A stretch of 64,000 nt of DNA, taken from Volvox africanus. Lineage: Eukaryota; Chlorophyta; Chlorophyceae; Chlamydomonadales; Volvocaceae. The notes beneath the pieces were generated by a model. The model was not told the DNA's origin and searched no databases. It was given only the letters and a program-made list of their open reading frames with translations. Within the stretch, counting starts at the first letter, position 1; each line of letters starts with the position of its first letter. Below, piece by piece: positions 22,828 to 35,058 of this stretch. The DNA lies in contig BSDZ01000086.1 in the NCBI GenBank assembly GCA_030268105.1, positions 248,001 to 312,000 of the forward strand, written 5' to 3'. A program made the translations under genes and the position numbers.

Positions 22828-25003
22828 TTAACTACGTAGGCCGGTCCAGGCTGCACGGAGCTTGCCAATGAGGTTAGAACTCCAGAGGATGGCTGCGGGG
22901 CAGCAGGGCCGTAGCGCACAGGTCATCATACTCTTTTGGTTTGTAGGGCAGGACAGATGTGTAAGCGTCAAGATCAGGCTTCCGAGTTCCAAGTAACGAT
23001 GATACATCGAACGCGAAGGCAAAGCACACATTACTTCGTGATGGTGCAAGAGGAGTACGTGAGGACCGGGTTATAGTTGCGGTGTGGATACACATCAGGT
23101 TATGCATCGCAGTTGAAGGCCCAAGTTGGACAACCTGCATGCGGGACTGCTTCGCGACCGCGGGACGGTGACGTGGCAGGCGAGTTATGGATTCCATAAG
23201 AAGAAAGGTTGATTAAAAAAGAAAGGTTTTGCGCCAGCAGGGGCCGACCTTTCGCCGTCCACCGCCCATGGCACTTGTTCCGGCTTCCACCGGTGCACCC
23301 AGGAGTGCGATACCTGGCAGCCCTCTGCTATCTGAAATGACAAGCGATGCAGCTCACCAGCTATCATAAGCGCGAAGCCACTGTAAGTGAAGATGATGGA
23401 GAAGAGCCAGCCGGTGACGGATAAGCACCAAAAGCCGTGCAGCCCGCTGACAGGGCCGCAGTGTGGTCGGTACATCCGACTCGAGGGACCCGTCCAAATC
23501 TCCGAATCCTGTTGGGGGGAGGGAAAGAGGTGTTCATAACCGCAGGTCAACTCAGGAAAGCCTTGGCATAATGCCTTGATTCTGCTGTGATAAAGCCTTC
23601 CCCGTGATCGTGACACTGTTAAGGAATGGAATGTCTCAACGAGCCAAACCCACTCCATCATACATCGGCTGCAAATATGCTTAGACGCTGTTCTACTCCA
23701 CGCGGAAGTAATTGTCGCCTGATTTCAATGTCATATTAAGGTCTTGTGTAGCTTTTTTCAAGGCATTTCTGCATGGGTCCCCAACAGTAATCATTAACAG
23801 TAAATACAACCTCAACTCGTAAGCAGCGGACCATACGTTCTGTCTTCCTGGCTGACAGGTCTTCGTCCTGAATTACCTCAATTCTCTCCGTGTCGCAAAG
23901 GTGCCCTCTTTCACCACATATAGCCCAATCAGGTCCCAATTTATCCTCCGTGCGCCGTACTCTCATTTTGCCCCTCCCCGTGTCCCTCCCGCTGCAAATG
24001 AACCGGTATTGTTGAACTCGACGCTTTCGCTGTTTCAATATCCATCAACCTCCAGCACCATTTCATAACCCTGGAATGTGCGGCCCTTGCCCCCACCCGC
24101 TCCCCTGCCAATCAAACAGCAGCACCGCTAAACCCGGGACATTGGTTACAATATCGACAACCTCACTGACTGCACCCTTCGCTGGCCTCAGGTCACCTAA
24201 CCGCCCTAGTGGCTCCCTCACACAGACACCAGTTAATACCACCTGCAGGCAATGCCGGACCAGGTCCGCGCACATCAGCGGAGTTGCAACCACCAGCAGC
24301 CAGGCGGGCCCGTAGCGTTGCCAGTGCGTCCCACTGTGACGGACAATGCGGCATATGAACGGTTTGAGGCGTTAGGCAAAGTGGACAGGCGAGAATGCGG
24401 TCTCCTACGAAGAAGTGGTAGCTGACGAAGGTGGATCCAAGTTGAAGGCAGTCGTAAAGGTGTAAGCAACGGCACAGGGCACAGGGATGGAAAAAAGTTG
24501 CGAAAGATGTTTATTTATGACGCTAGATCATGGAAGTCCAACCACACAGCCAAAGCTTTAGCAACGTTAGGCCTCTGTAGATATGCAGTGGCAGGGCGCA
24601 CGTAAGCAAACCCACGCACCTTCGGGTCGTGGACTTCCAGGCGGTGTACTGGGCCAAGTTGGTGAGGATAGCCAACGTCAGCGCCAGTGAGAATGTATGA
24701 GAGAAAGCCTTTGCTCCTGCCGTTGCGGTGATTCCCATGAATCCGGCTACGCGACGGACAAGAAAAAGGAATGGGCACTTGTCGGAGGTTTCGAACGAAA
24801 TATGGCATCAACTGCTGCTGCGAGAGATACGCACCTAGGAGCAAGGGCCAACATCAGCTTCCAACGAGAGCTGGCAGGGCCAGCAGCAACGCTGCCACCG
24901 ATGCCGCGATAGAGCGCTTGTCCGCGACCTCGCCAGTAGGCGGTGCCGCTTCCGATAGCGCAGGCGCATCATCTAAGCGACGGCGTGCTGCCAGCGGGGG
25001 CAT
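22828..25003 (-). CDS. Multi-pass membrane protein, conserved-looking, unknown function
   Basis: Four exons chain with matching phases: 24746-24620, 24333-24243, 23508-23358 and 22892-22828 (TAA). They encode three hydrophobic spans: FSLALTLAILTNLAQYTAW, then AWLLVVATPLMCADLVRH, then the VTGWLFSIIFTYSGFALMI region (cited as GWLFSIIFTYSGF). Short polar linkers follow (HWQRYGP, and a Cys/Ser-rich MYRPHCGP loop), and the protein ends with a basic tail (GKLRAAWTGLRS). This arrangement recalls a plant/algal family of small uncharacterised membrane proteins that I know only by pattern. An N-terminal exon probably begins at the ATG at 25003 (MPPLAARRRLDDAP, then the ASVAALLLALPALVG span), but its 3' boundary could not be fixed because the frame meets TGA at about 24855 without a good donor. 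The body is solid, the start uncertain. Confidence 0.7.
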
Positions 25004-27607
25004 GGCTCAAGCGCCCCCACCACACTCAGGGTCGAGTGTATTCAGCGGAGCGCGGAGGTCACTTTCCGCCATTGAACCTCCACTTGCCTACACAAAATTA
25101 TTTTTATACAATTTACATAACATCAAAATTTAAGACAAATGATGATAGCAGTCAGAGGGTGTGATAACGGTGCAGCGGTGCAGGCCGCTTCCATGTCAAA
25201 CAGGCCGCGAGGCCAACCATATAGTTCATGTGAAAAACATCGAAAGATAATAAATGGCTGTCATTCTGACCTTCCGGGCACGAGCTTGCCTTTCGTTCCA
25301 CCAGCTCATACACCCACTTGTGCACTTCGACAAGCGTTGCACTGATAATGTTGTGTAATGAAAGAGTATACGCCGTAAGGCTGTCAGTTATTGACTTTTG
25401 CAGTGTCGTAATTGTTTGTCAAGTACGGCTTAGGAGCAAAAGGCGGTTAAAACGTCGGAAACCTGAAAGTGGGTCGGACTCCCAGGGCACTCTAAGAGAT
25501 ATTTATATAGGGAGTTGAAGCTACCATCTGTTGGAATGCGATACGTAGTCGGACAGGGAAGCAACTAGTAGTTCGTTACATATTTGCTTAGGCCTTAGCA
25601 TAGCGCACTGACTCTACATAATAGGAAGGATAAATTGCAGTATTACTATCGTACTCTCACTTGTCTTATCCATGCATAGTCTCCACTATTGTTCCGACCG
25701 GTTTTTAACACCATCCATCTAAACATCAGCGTCTGTCTGCGGGCATCACCGATGACTATGCAGTCGGCACCCTTGGCTGGTGATTGCAGTAGATAGGTCC
25801 TTTCAGTTGCTTAACGCGGCGTAACGAAGCCCACGTCCATAAACAGACACGGTATCAGCGGTTACCAAATACACATCATACCTCAGTGCTCCATCCCAAA
25901 CTCGCGCACCGCTGCTTCAAATGCATGGCGCAATCGCATGTGCTGCTGCGGACCGTTCCTCCTCAGGTTAACGGCATGCATGGCCAACTATAAGCACTGC
26001 TACCTGCCCCTTCCTTCCTGGACGATCCCGCTGTGCCGACCAATTATTGAAATCCAGAGCCTTCCTTCCATTCTAGCATGCGGCTAGATGATACATATTG
26101 GGAGTTGGCAATGCTCTGATTCAACACCCGAAAGAGATTCACGCATGTATAATGGAGGCTATAGGGCCGGACAGGCAACTGTTGAGCAAGGGATGGACGG
26201 ACCCGCCCAAGCCAGCCCTTGTCAACCAAGCCTACATTGACCGATGTTGGTATGTGAAAGCATGGGGCATGATTGCACACCACGGTTGAAAAAAGCTAGC
26301 CTGGGGCGCAGTATTGCACCACAGGCAAGCGACAGGGGCGAGATCCAGGATGATGAGCTGAGGCGAGGAGACGTAAAAAGTGCCTCACAAGTGCTGCCAC
26401 CACGTGGCCCCAGGATGATAGCGTTTGAGATGTTGTTTGACCACAACACTTCAAGGGGTTAGGATGGGAGAAGCCCACTGCTACGGCCAAACTTCCCGGC
26501 ACGGTCGCAGCGTGCTGGGCACCGATATGGGGTACGTGGTGAAGCTAGGAGGCCAAACCCCCTTGATCGCCTGTGGGAGTGTGAGCCTTTGGGAATACGA
26601 GCAAGTTTATGCCCACACCTACCAGCCGGGAAAGGCGACATTTGGACAATATCAATTAGAGGCAAAGAGCTCTGCAGGCACCTGCCGGCGATTCTGTGGT
26701 CAACGGGACCACGGTCCAGGTCCTTTACTCAAGATGCCATGACCTCCGGCGTGGGCGGGAATGCAGTTGCAGGCGGTGGGGCCCGGATCTAGATGGCGAG
26801 GGCTAGGCAGTATGGGTTCTCCATGGTACATAGCCAAGTGTGACAGATGCAGCAGGCACATGGAGAAGGAGCACGAATCCCTGTGGTCATGGGTGTGGAG
26901 CAGTAGGTGATGAAAGCTTGCAAGGCTGCAATGATACTAACGGCCTACATGCTTACCTATGCAAATATATCGGTCGTGCAAATAACGGTGCCGTCCTGGG
27001 ACGTGGTGAGGGAGGTGGGACTGGGTTGGAATCTTGGATACGGCGATTAAGGTGGGATGCGGTGGGGCCGACAGATGGAATGGAGCACGTTTACCCGAGA
27101 GGACACGTGAAGGTGGACCGGAATAAAAATATAGAGCTCCAGGTGGTCAGCAAAGGCTGGAGTCGGCTCAGCATTATGGCATGGGGCATTTTCAGAAGGG
27201 GCACGTTTGTGAGGCCAAAACGAACCAGAAGAGTTAGAGGACCGCGAGGCTAAGTAAAAATAAAGTTGTAAAAATGGACAGATTGAGAAGTACCGCAGGA
27301 GCCTATTCGAAAGGGCAGGGAAGAAGTGTCCATTATCGGAGGGAGATTCGTACCGTTATCGTACATTTCTTATGATATATTACCCGGGCAGCCAAACAGG
27401 AAACATTTGTCAAGGATGGCAGTTGGCAGACAGTTGGGCCACCCGCCGTACGGTTCCCCTATCCATTTCGTCTTGTTCCATGCTTCCATCGTCGGCACCT
27501 CCGTTACACCAGCTGAACTCCGAAACGCAGTACGTGTGTATTGGCTTGCATAACAGTTTCATTTATGGCTGTGCACTAGTTTTCGCGCCAAAGCAAAAGT
27601 CGAAAGC
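25004..27607. other. Intergenic region upstream of SLD5
   Basis: Contains an AT-rich stretch 25080-25860, one exon-like piece on the minus strand (25883-25987) and a GC-richer block 26100-27250 with open plus-strand frames but no convincing splice sites. The final 250 bases should include the SLD5 promoter and 5' UTR. Confidence 0.35.
25883..25987 (-). CDS. Possible terminal exon, unknown
   Basis: Following a CTTATAG acceptor, 35 codons run to TGA at 25883, encoding a basic amphipathic segment (NLRRNGPQQHMRLRHAF, then EAAVREFGMEH). The pattern is reminiscent of HAT/TPR-type helices, but no upstream exon was found, so it may be a fragment. Confidence 0.3.
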   Translation of the reverse strand: MAMHAVNLRRNGPQQHMRLRHAFEAAVREFGMEH

Positions 27608-30011
27608 ATGGCGGACGTCTTGCGGTCTCTCGACTTCACTCAAGGCGTGCCTGCTGACCTTGTGGAGCTTGATGATTTTGAGCTGCTTACAAATGTATGT
27701 CGGTGGTAATATGCACTGTTTGATGGAATCTGGAAATTCACTGTGAAGCATAGATGCACTTCAGGCTGTCCGCAATGAGCGTAACACTCAAGATATTTTG
27801 GAGTATAAACACGAGCTGGTGGAACGCGTGCACCAGAGGCTGGAAGATCAGGTTTGTCTGTCGCGAACCCCTATGCAGGACGATGTATGACGACCGCGTC
27901 ACCCCAGACCTCCGACTGCATCGTTATAGACCGCGCGAGTAGAAAGCTGGAAGGAAGCTAGCAGAACCAATCGATTTCCCGAAGAGGAGTTGGACATGTC
28001 AGTTCCTATCCTCTGCTGTACGCTCAACATCAACCGCTTCAGGTACAGCCCTGGATTTGCATGGCACACCTGCGCCTCAGCAACTGCTCTGGCGCTTAGT
28101 TTACATCTCATCCTGGTACCCCTTCGCCATACAGGTTTCTGCTGAAGGCCTACTGGCGTGCGCGACTGCAAAAAATTGAGCGTTTTGCCACGCTGATCCT
28201 GGACAACCAGGAGCTACAGCGGAAGTAAGTACATATCCTGGATATCCTGGATTATTATCCCGCGCAAGCCACACCGACGTTTGTTCGGCTGAAGTCACTC
28301 ACGCCAACTATTTCGAACATAACCTGCTGTTGACTCGGGCTATAATCGCTTAAAATGATCACCGGCACGACCCAGATGTCGTTTTCCAAGATGTGCTCGA
28401 TGAGCTGCCGTTCCTTTACCGCAGCCCCCTTCCATTGCCCCCCTGTTTTTGGCCCTTGCCTCACCATCTCCTTTCCCCACCTCCCTTCTGCCGATCGTTC
28501 ACTTTTTGGCACTACGCTGCCCATGTAATCTTCCTGACATGGGTCGTGTTATGCCCCGCGCGTTCCCGCTTTGCAGCTGTTCCCCTAAAGAGCTGAATCA
28601 CTGCCTGCAATACTTCGTGGCCGTTGGGAAATGCCTAAAGGAAGTGGTGCTAGCCAGGCTGCCAGAGGAATTCCAAACGCTGGTACAGTCGCGCGGGTTT
28701 TATTAGAGTGGTTGAGTGCCAGTCGGAGTGGGCAGGGTGAGAGCACAGACCGAGGTTCCAAATGAGCATTAAGGTACCGGTACGGCGTGGCTGATGCTCG
28801 GGGATATTGGCGGGGTGACTTCGCGACGTGAACCGGTGCGAAGGAAGAAGGATATGGTGGTCCTTGCGGATGTTGGTTACAGAACAAATTTGGACGAGGA
28901 CGTACTTATCGGAATCCCACCGAATTACAATGTATCGCTTTTCCTACCAGAGACTTTGCCTGAGCACGGCTGCGACACACACGTCTCCAACATCTGCGTT
29001 CCATGTTGCCCACCCAATCGCAGCCATGATGGCGCTGCGTTATCCCCCTCTCCGCCCCGAGCTACCCCAACACGCCATAACCCATCCAAATTAGACTGAC
29101 AGGGTTGGTTTGTATGAGGGCATATTCCCCTGCATGTGGCTGGAGAGCTGTGTTAGTTGCATATATTGCCTGAACTGGGTGGTGGTCTGCTCTTCACGCC
29201 TCATGTGCTAACCCTCCCGAGCCCTCGCCGCTTTTGCTTCATCCTGCCTTTTCAGTGAGTAGCGGTACGGCATGGCGATGCGCAGAACGCAGTCTGGTGA
29301 ATGTTACGCCTCCTTGCCCCTGCCTCCTCTCCGTCACGGCGCTCCTCGCGCCCCCGGCCTTTCCGTCACTTACAGGTTCAGGAGTCGCAGCTGACTGAGA
29401 CGCGCGACATGATTCCCACGCCGCGTCTGGATCGCTGCGTCTTTGTGAAGCTTCTCAAGGACGCAGGTCACGTGGCGGTGGACTCCGAGTGAGTCCTGGA
29501 TCGTGTGTGTATGTGTGTGTAAGCCCCATGAAAGCAACAGGGAGGGCATTTATCTGTATGAGGCGTACCTTCGGCCGGCGTTGAGGTAACGATTGAGGGT
29601 GGGTGAAGGGATCTACTTCATGGAGACTGCGGCTACAGGATTTGGGAAGGGAGACAATATGGTTGCGAGACAGTTCCTGGAAAGCTAGAGCCAGAGACCG
29701 GATTGCATGCAGTGCCGAGGCAAGGCATTGGGCTGAGGTCGGAATTCACTGCTGCCTACATGTGTTCGTGCGTCCGTCGGTCTGGTCTGGCCGTTAGTGC
29801 GGTGCGAGTCACCACCCGGAGTGTGGGGCAGCGGGTCCAAACAAATGAACTCAGAAGAAGCTCCTTATTGTATTACTTTGACATGATGTCGTACATTTTT
29901 TCTCTCCACAGAGGTCAGCAGCTGGTGGACATGAAGGCAGGGGATATATACATCATTCAGTACCATCACATACAGCGGCTCATACAGCAAGACATCGCCG
30001 TGCTCATCTAG
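27608..30011 (+). CDS. SLD5: DNA replication complex GINS subunit SLD5
   Basis: SLD5 is one of four GINS subunits; GINS joins MCM2-7 and CDC45 in the replicative helicase and is needed for origin firing and fork progress in the nucleus. Seven exons fit: 27608-27698, 27754-27851, about 27954-28042, 28135-28224, 28577-28682, 29376-29488 and 29912-30011. The sum is 687 nt (228 residues), close to the 223 of human SLD5. Diagnostic segments are RNERNTQDILEYKHELVERV in the N-terminal helical part, the LLKAYWRARLQKIERF helix, SPKELNHCLQYF with LARLPEEFQ, and in the C-terminal B domain DMIPTPRLDRCVFVK and MKAGDIYIIQYHHIQRLI. Phases agree at every junction except that the first donor (after 27694 or 27698) and the third acceptor are not certain. 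Nothing looks broken. Neighbours are unrelated. Confidence 0.9.
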
Positions 30012-30389
30012 CTAGCGAGATCTCAGATTCTGGATCGGGATGCATTTTCACTTCTGTAACCGACCAAGCTTTGTCGAAGGGGCCTCCGACAACTGTCCGT
30101 GGCAGGCTTTGGCCGGGCTCAGCCTTAGCTTTGCACTATTAACTGAACCCAGAGCGCCTGGAGTGTCCCTCCAGTAAGCGGCAGCCACTAGTATCTGAAA
30201 CCTTACTTTGCCGCTGGCATTCGTATTTCGATCGATAGGGGTTGCCCTTCCAACGGGCCGCAGCAGTACAAGATGTTGCCACGTTTGTTCCGGCATTTAC
30301 CTCCCTGCCTTCCGTCCGCCAATGGCTTCCTCATAACACGTACGGGCAGCAGCTTCGCCTCACAGTGTTGTCTGCGGATAGGGATGCTC

Positions 30390-31042
30390 TGACGTGCTGA
30401 CGTGTTGCGCAGTGCCTCGGGGAGCGCCTCTTAACAGGAGCTTCATCCCCCCGGGTTAAAGCTCCCTTTCTGGCACCCCTGTTGGCGCTTTCTGTGTCGT
30501 AGCTCAGCTCTGCACATGAGGGGATCCAGGACGCCTGCTGGCTCATGTTGGGTTTCCTCGGCATGCTACGCCGGAGTGAGCTGGTTGGGCTGAGAGCCGG
30601 AGGGGTGGGGGGTGGTCCAGCAGGAGGTGAGAGCATCTGCGTGACCAAAAGCACTCAATCAGCCTGTGTTGGAGCAGAGGTGCTACTGGCGGGTGTGTCC
30701 GGGGCCCAGGGCCTCGTGGTGCGGCACCTTCAACACTTGGTTCGGGAAGGTGGCGCAGCCCTGCATCCCATCTTCTGGCGGGGTGCAAACGGGGGCGCTC
30801 GTCCGGTGGGCATGGGGAATCAGGGCGTCACACCGTACACCTGCACAGACTACAGGCTACTGGAGGACTTGGGGCACGCATACTTGCAGCTGAATCTGGA
30901 CACCTCCCGCTTCTCAGTTCACAGTTTGCGGACGGGTGGGGCGACCCTGAAAGATATCAAGCGACATGGCAGGTGGAGGTCGGTAGCTGTTTTGGCATAC
31001 ATACAGCTAGATGCGGCCTTGGCCCTGGAGTCGGAGAGGTGA
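30390..31042 (+). pseudogene. Tyrosine recombinase remnant (DIRS/Crypton-like integrase)
   Basis: Tyrosine recombinases cut and rejoin DNA through a 3'-phosphotyrosine. The frame to TGA at 31042 contains the whole catalytic set: the first Arg in FLGMLRRSELVGL, a Lys in ICVTKS, HSLRTGGAT (H-X-X-R), the Trp in KRHGRWRS and the Tyr in LAYIQLD. This layout and the GGAT/RHGRW motifs match recombinases of DIRS-type and Crypton-type elements found in volvocine genomes. The same frame continues upstream (RLLTGASSPRVKAP, LALSVS) and is interrupted by one TAG near 30510, which could alternatively be the end of an intron. No LTR, inverted repeat or reverse transcriptase is nearby, so it is probably an isolated relic or a captured gene. 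Confidence 0.75.
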
Positions 31043-32523
31043 GAATGTGAGGTGATAGCTGGATCCCAGAGGGACGAGGTTGGAATGCTGGCCGCAGAGC
31101 CGGGCAGAAGTCATCCGGCCGTGCCTCGCTGGGACCAGCTCCGCGTGGGGCGGCAGGCCGTGAGAAACCTAACTACCGGTCGCACGCAACTCAGTAGCGG
31201 GAGTCTTCTCCTTTCCATCCTTAGTTTCTCCTCTGAAGAATTTTCCCTTGCGTGTTTTGGTGGTTTGGGTATCCCTATGACTGTTAGTCAAGTGGCTTTG
31301 GTCGGTTCGTTTGCACGGGAAGTGTAGGGTCGCCTGGCGTTAGTCCGAGTGGAGCTTATGGCGTGGGGTGCTGCTGTCGCCGGCTCGCCGTTGCCTCAGC
31401 TGTTTTATGGAGGGTGGGACAGGCTGTCGGATTTTTGTGTTTGCGTTCAGCTAAATCACAATCTTCTTGTTTTGGCTGTTGTTGTAGCTTTTGGCCGTTT
31501 CTGTCCTAAGCCCTTGCCCGTTTCCGTGTAAGGCGCATGGCGAGCTCCAAATGGCAATTTTCTGTGCGGCCGGGCGGCCTGTCAGTCTGGCTACCTTGTT
31601 GCGTGATGACTGACTGGTTTGACTGGTTGACAGATTTGTGGCGGCGACGACGCGAAATGGTGCGGATGCTATTGAAGCGTTAAAACGCGGTTCCAACGAA
31701 CGGTTATTACTAGGTGCCCATCTACATCGGAGTCCACAGGATTGCTGTCCTGTCCCTTTTGCAACCCACAAGGTTGTTGTTTGCTTTGGATATATAGCAG
31801 GATGAAGAATTATCCATACCAGTGACAACGATCAGAAAATGCCGTCGATTGCGGTTATATGATTGCTGGGTTCAGTCAACCTCAAGCTCAACCATTATGC
31901 GTCCAATTCGGCACGCGTTCCCCTAACTTTTAAGTGACCCTCGCGGGCTAAACCCTAAACCCCAGAGGGGTCTCGCATCGATAAAATCATCGACGTACAA
32001 GATGTGGCTTTTAGGAAGGCACGTTTGCAAGATGCAGCTTTCAAGAACGCATTGATACGGCTGTCTGGCTGTCCTGAAAACTTCGATATCCGAACAAAGT
32101 CCCGAAAGCGATAGGTCGCTAAGGGCGTATACGGCATCCATGGTTATGTGCTTATTCCACACGTTGTCGGCACCGGACCCTGACCATGGCCCTCAGAAGG
32201 GTCACGAAAGGGTTAAAGGATATGTATCGCGTGGCATAGCATATGTGGCTAGTTACATTCACTTGTAAGGGTTTAAATTCCCTGGGACCTGCACCTGATT
32301 CATACGGCGGCAAGTATCATACGTGGTAACCTTGTTTGCCGTGACATCCGGTGGGAATGCTCCACGATGCTTGGCTCTCAGCCATACCAGGGAAAATGCA
32401 TGCTGCATGAACAGCCCATCCCTCTACCTCAGAACGGCGACACATCGGGATTTGTTGTACCATTGTCGCCGGGAAGCTTCTTTCTGCGTTCTGCTATATG
32501 CGTCTGCAACTACTAATCTCCAG

Positions 32524-32660
32524 GCGTTCATGGCTTACAGCTTTCTTATAGGCTCGGCCAGGCTTAAGCGGGGCGCGGATCCTGGGCAGCTGCTCGGCAG
32601 CGATTCCGCCATTCGGGCGTGCGGCGGCAGCCAAGGGCTTTCCCCTAAATTATTTGGCAG
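32524..32660 (+). CDS. Probable internal exon, unknown gene
   Basis: A strong acceptor (CTAATCTCCAG) and a donor (GGCAG|GTTGAC) bound 137 nt that are open in one frame, encoding MAYSFLIGSARLKRG, then GADPGQLLGSDSAIR and GLSPKLFGR. GC content rises sharply over the exon. The rest of the gene was not found, and no family is recognised. Confidence 0.35.
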
Positions 32661-33274
32661 GTTGACTTGTATGCGTTCTTCTTTACGTGCATTACCGTAA
32701 TCTTCACACTGTCTATAGGCGCACTGTTTGCCGGTCTTGAACAAATTTTCGCGTTATGGATGGCCCCCGTAATGGGCCCGACCGGTAGTTCCGCCCCGTA
32801 TGCTCAGTCTTAGCTCAATTTGCCCATGGTACCATAGGCCATTCAGCTCACGTCATGACTCCTGCGAGATTGGATGCTTGATATTTAACTAGGCTAGAAG
32901 GGAAAATGTGGGCGTGTGATATAATTCGTATATTGGAGAGCGTGAGAAGCTCACGGCCGCAACAGAAGTCGGGCGAGGTCTGGTGGCAGGGCGGTAGACG
33001 ATTTTAGACGTGCGTTTGAAGCGACATTGAATCAATTCTTTGTGGTCGTTCTTCTTGCCATCATGGCTGCACGTCTACCTTGTCAAAGGTTCATCATATG
33101 TTGTCTTGTGTTGTCCGGTTGAGTGCCCGTTCCCGAACCGGAGCGAACGACGCAGGGGCGTTTTCCTGATGGCGAAGTAACAGCAGCATTTCCTTCATTT
33201 CCGCACCTATTGGGCATAACGACTTAAAACACGCAGCAATTATGGCGCAACAGCCGTAAACATACAGGCAGCGA

Positions 33275-34502
33275 CTACCCAAACTTCTTTACCAAACCTT
33301 TCCAGACCTGTGCGAGGACATTGTCCTCTGGCCCGGTATGCAGCAGGTCCACGAAGCTAATAGCGTAAGTTTTGCATATTCGAGAAGCGCGACTGCCGGC
33401 TTCATTGTATCGCAACCAGACGTCGCACCGCTTATTAAGGGTACCCGTACCATGCCGAGGACTGGTTCTCACCATGTCCATCAGCAACACGAGGACTCTA
33501 ATATTAAATGACTACTACTTGTGCGGGTAACATCAGCTTTCCAAATCACGATAAAACGTAAGGTACTGGAAAACTGGATACTCGAGTCCGTTGCTGTTAG
33601 TTCCTATGGCCTAATGCTCTCCATGCAGATATGGTAAAATGACTGGATTCCAGTTGCATCAAGCACTTCTTCGTTCGTCGATTTTTGGGGGAATCCCTCT
33701 TGGATCAATAACAGGGGCATACGATATGTAATGCAAACCATGAATGACCTTGATACATTTCACCGATGATTCTCAATAACTTGGTAGTTTTTCACCATTG
33801 CAAAGGTAACTAAAAACGGATCGCAATAAGACGCAATCATCGTACCCACATACCAGACTGGGTTCGTATAGCTTCAGCGTCTTCAAGCGAATGTGCGACC
33901 AAGTGCTACAGGGCTCGATCGGAAATACTTATTTCCGAACAAATGTCGAACGTCGCAGTTACCGTGCATTACACAAACGTTGTTGGACAGGCATTATCAT
34001 TGGCTTGGTAGTCCATTAAAGTGTACTCAAAATATTCTTGCGTACTCTTGCGGTTTTTTCTTTGTTCCACACAGACCTTCAAGTGGTTCAAAACAGCGCA
34101 GCGAAGCAAAATGACGATATTTCTTGCCTAAATCATACATCTTGCAGCCCCACATTTGAATGAAATCCCGTGCATTTCAGGAGAAGCCCACCGTCACAGT
34201 CCCGCCCGCCCATTTTAATGACCTTGCGCCGTACTGACACTCAACATCAAGTAAGGCAATTACTCTATGATAGGTATGGCTCAGGCGATGAAATATTAAA
34301 GAATACATGAAATCAGAATAGCCATTCGTTCTGAATCAAGTGTTTCGATTGCCGTCAGGTGGCCCAAGTCCTTACATTTTGACCCATCCACATCAAACAT
34401 AATACAAGGAGTAAACAAAAGTTATCTGAACCCTCATAATCGCGGAAAGGCTGGCTGTCATCTTTAGCTGGGGTAAGTTCGTCGCCGTGTACCGGCCGTA
34501 CC
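33275..34502 (-). CDS. Putative multi-exon gene, unknown
   Basis: A terminal exon 33497-33275 follows a TATTAG acceptor, is 74 codons long and ends TAG. It encodes segments such as NKRCDVWLRYNEAGSRAS and HTGPEDNVLAQVWKGL. An upstream exon 34502-34417 (AACTAG acceptor, GTTTAC donor) encodes VRPVHGDELTPAKDDSQPF. A small piece at about 33790-33750 (VKNYQVIENH, then a GTGAAA donor) may be another. The intermediate exons are not fixed, so function cannot be assigned. Confidence 0.35.
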
Positions 34503-35058
34503 CTAGTTCGCGAGCGGCAAGCTTGAGTTCCAAAGAGCACAGAGCATAGTGATTATAGAACACGGTACACGCAACCCTTGTCGTCCCGCATTTCCCCTGC
34601 TGAAAACGCATCGAAAGAGTACTGAGAATTTTGCTTGAGGGGTGATTTATTGCTGCAACTCTGTGCTTTCATGCGTAAGCTTCTAGATCTCAGCAAAGTA
34701 CGCATTAGACACCGGGTCTTCGGCGTAGAAATTGCACGCCGTGCCGGTTGCAACTCAACGACAAGCGCTCGCTCGACGCAATCGCACAACCTACATCAAC
34801 GCTTATGATTGGAAATATGTGAAGTCAAACGTGTATGTTGGCCCATATACATTCTCGAGCTTTGCAGATCGGTTCAAGTTCGTCAACAGCCCAAGTGCCA
34901 GCCGACCAGTGCCGTCTTGTACTTATATGGAATGAATTAAAGAACGTTAAACATTCCTTTCGTCAACATTCCTTTCGTTTCAAAGTGCTAGAATAAGCAG
35001 CTGTTGGATCGCCGCAAGTAACAAAGCTCCAGAGAGCTTAAAATAGCAATCAGCTCCG

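Larger units (their letters stand above)
31043..35058. other. Region with isolated exon-like pieces
   Basis: Besides the exons listed at 32524-32660 and 33275-34502, it has a short tandem duplication of about 30 bp at 32001-32060 (AAGATG..GCTTT) and a 13-bp direct repeat ACATTCCTTTCGT near 34950-34980, upstream of pherophorin-like gene A. I see no complete gene. Confidence 0.35.

Noticed and set aside
31945..31966. Telomere-like CCCTAAACCCC
   Set aside because: Barely one and a half units and of a different (TTTAGGG) type; it is within chance expectation.
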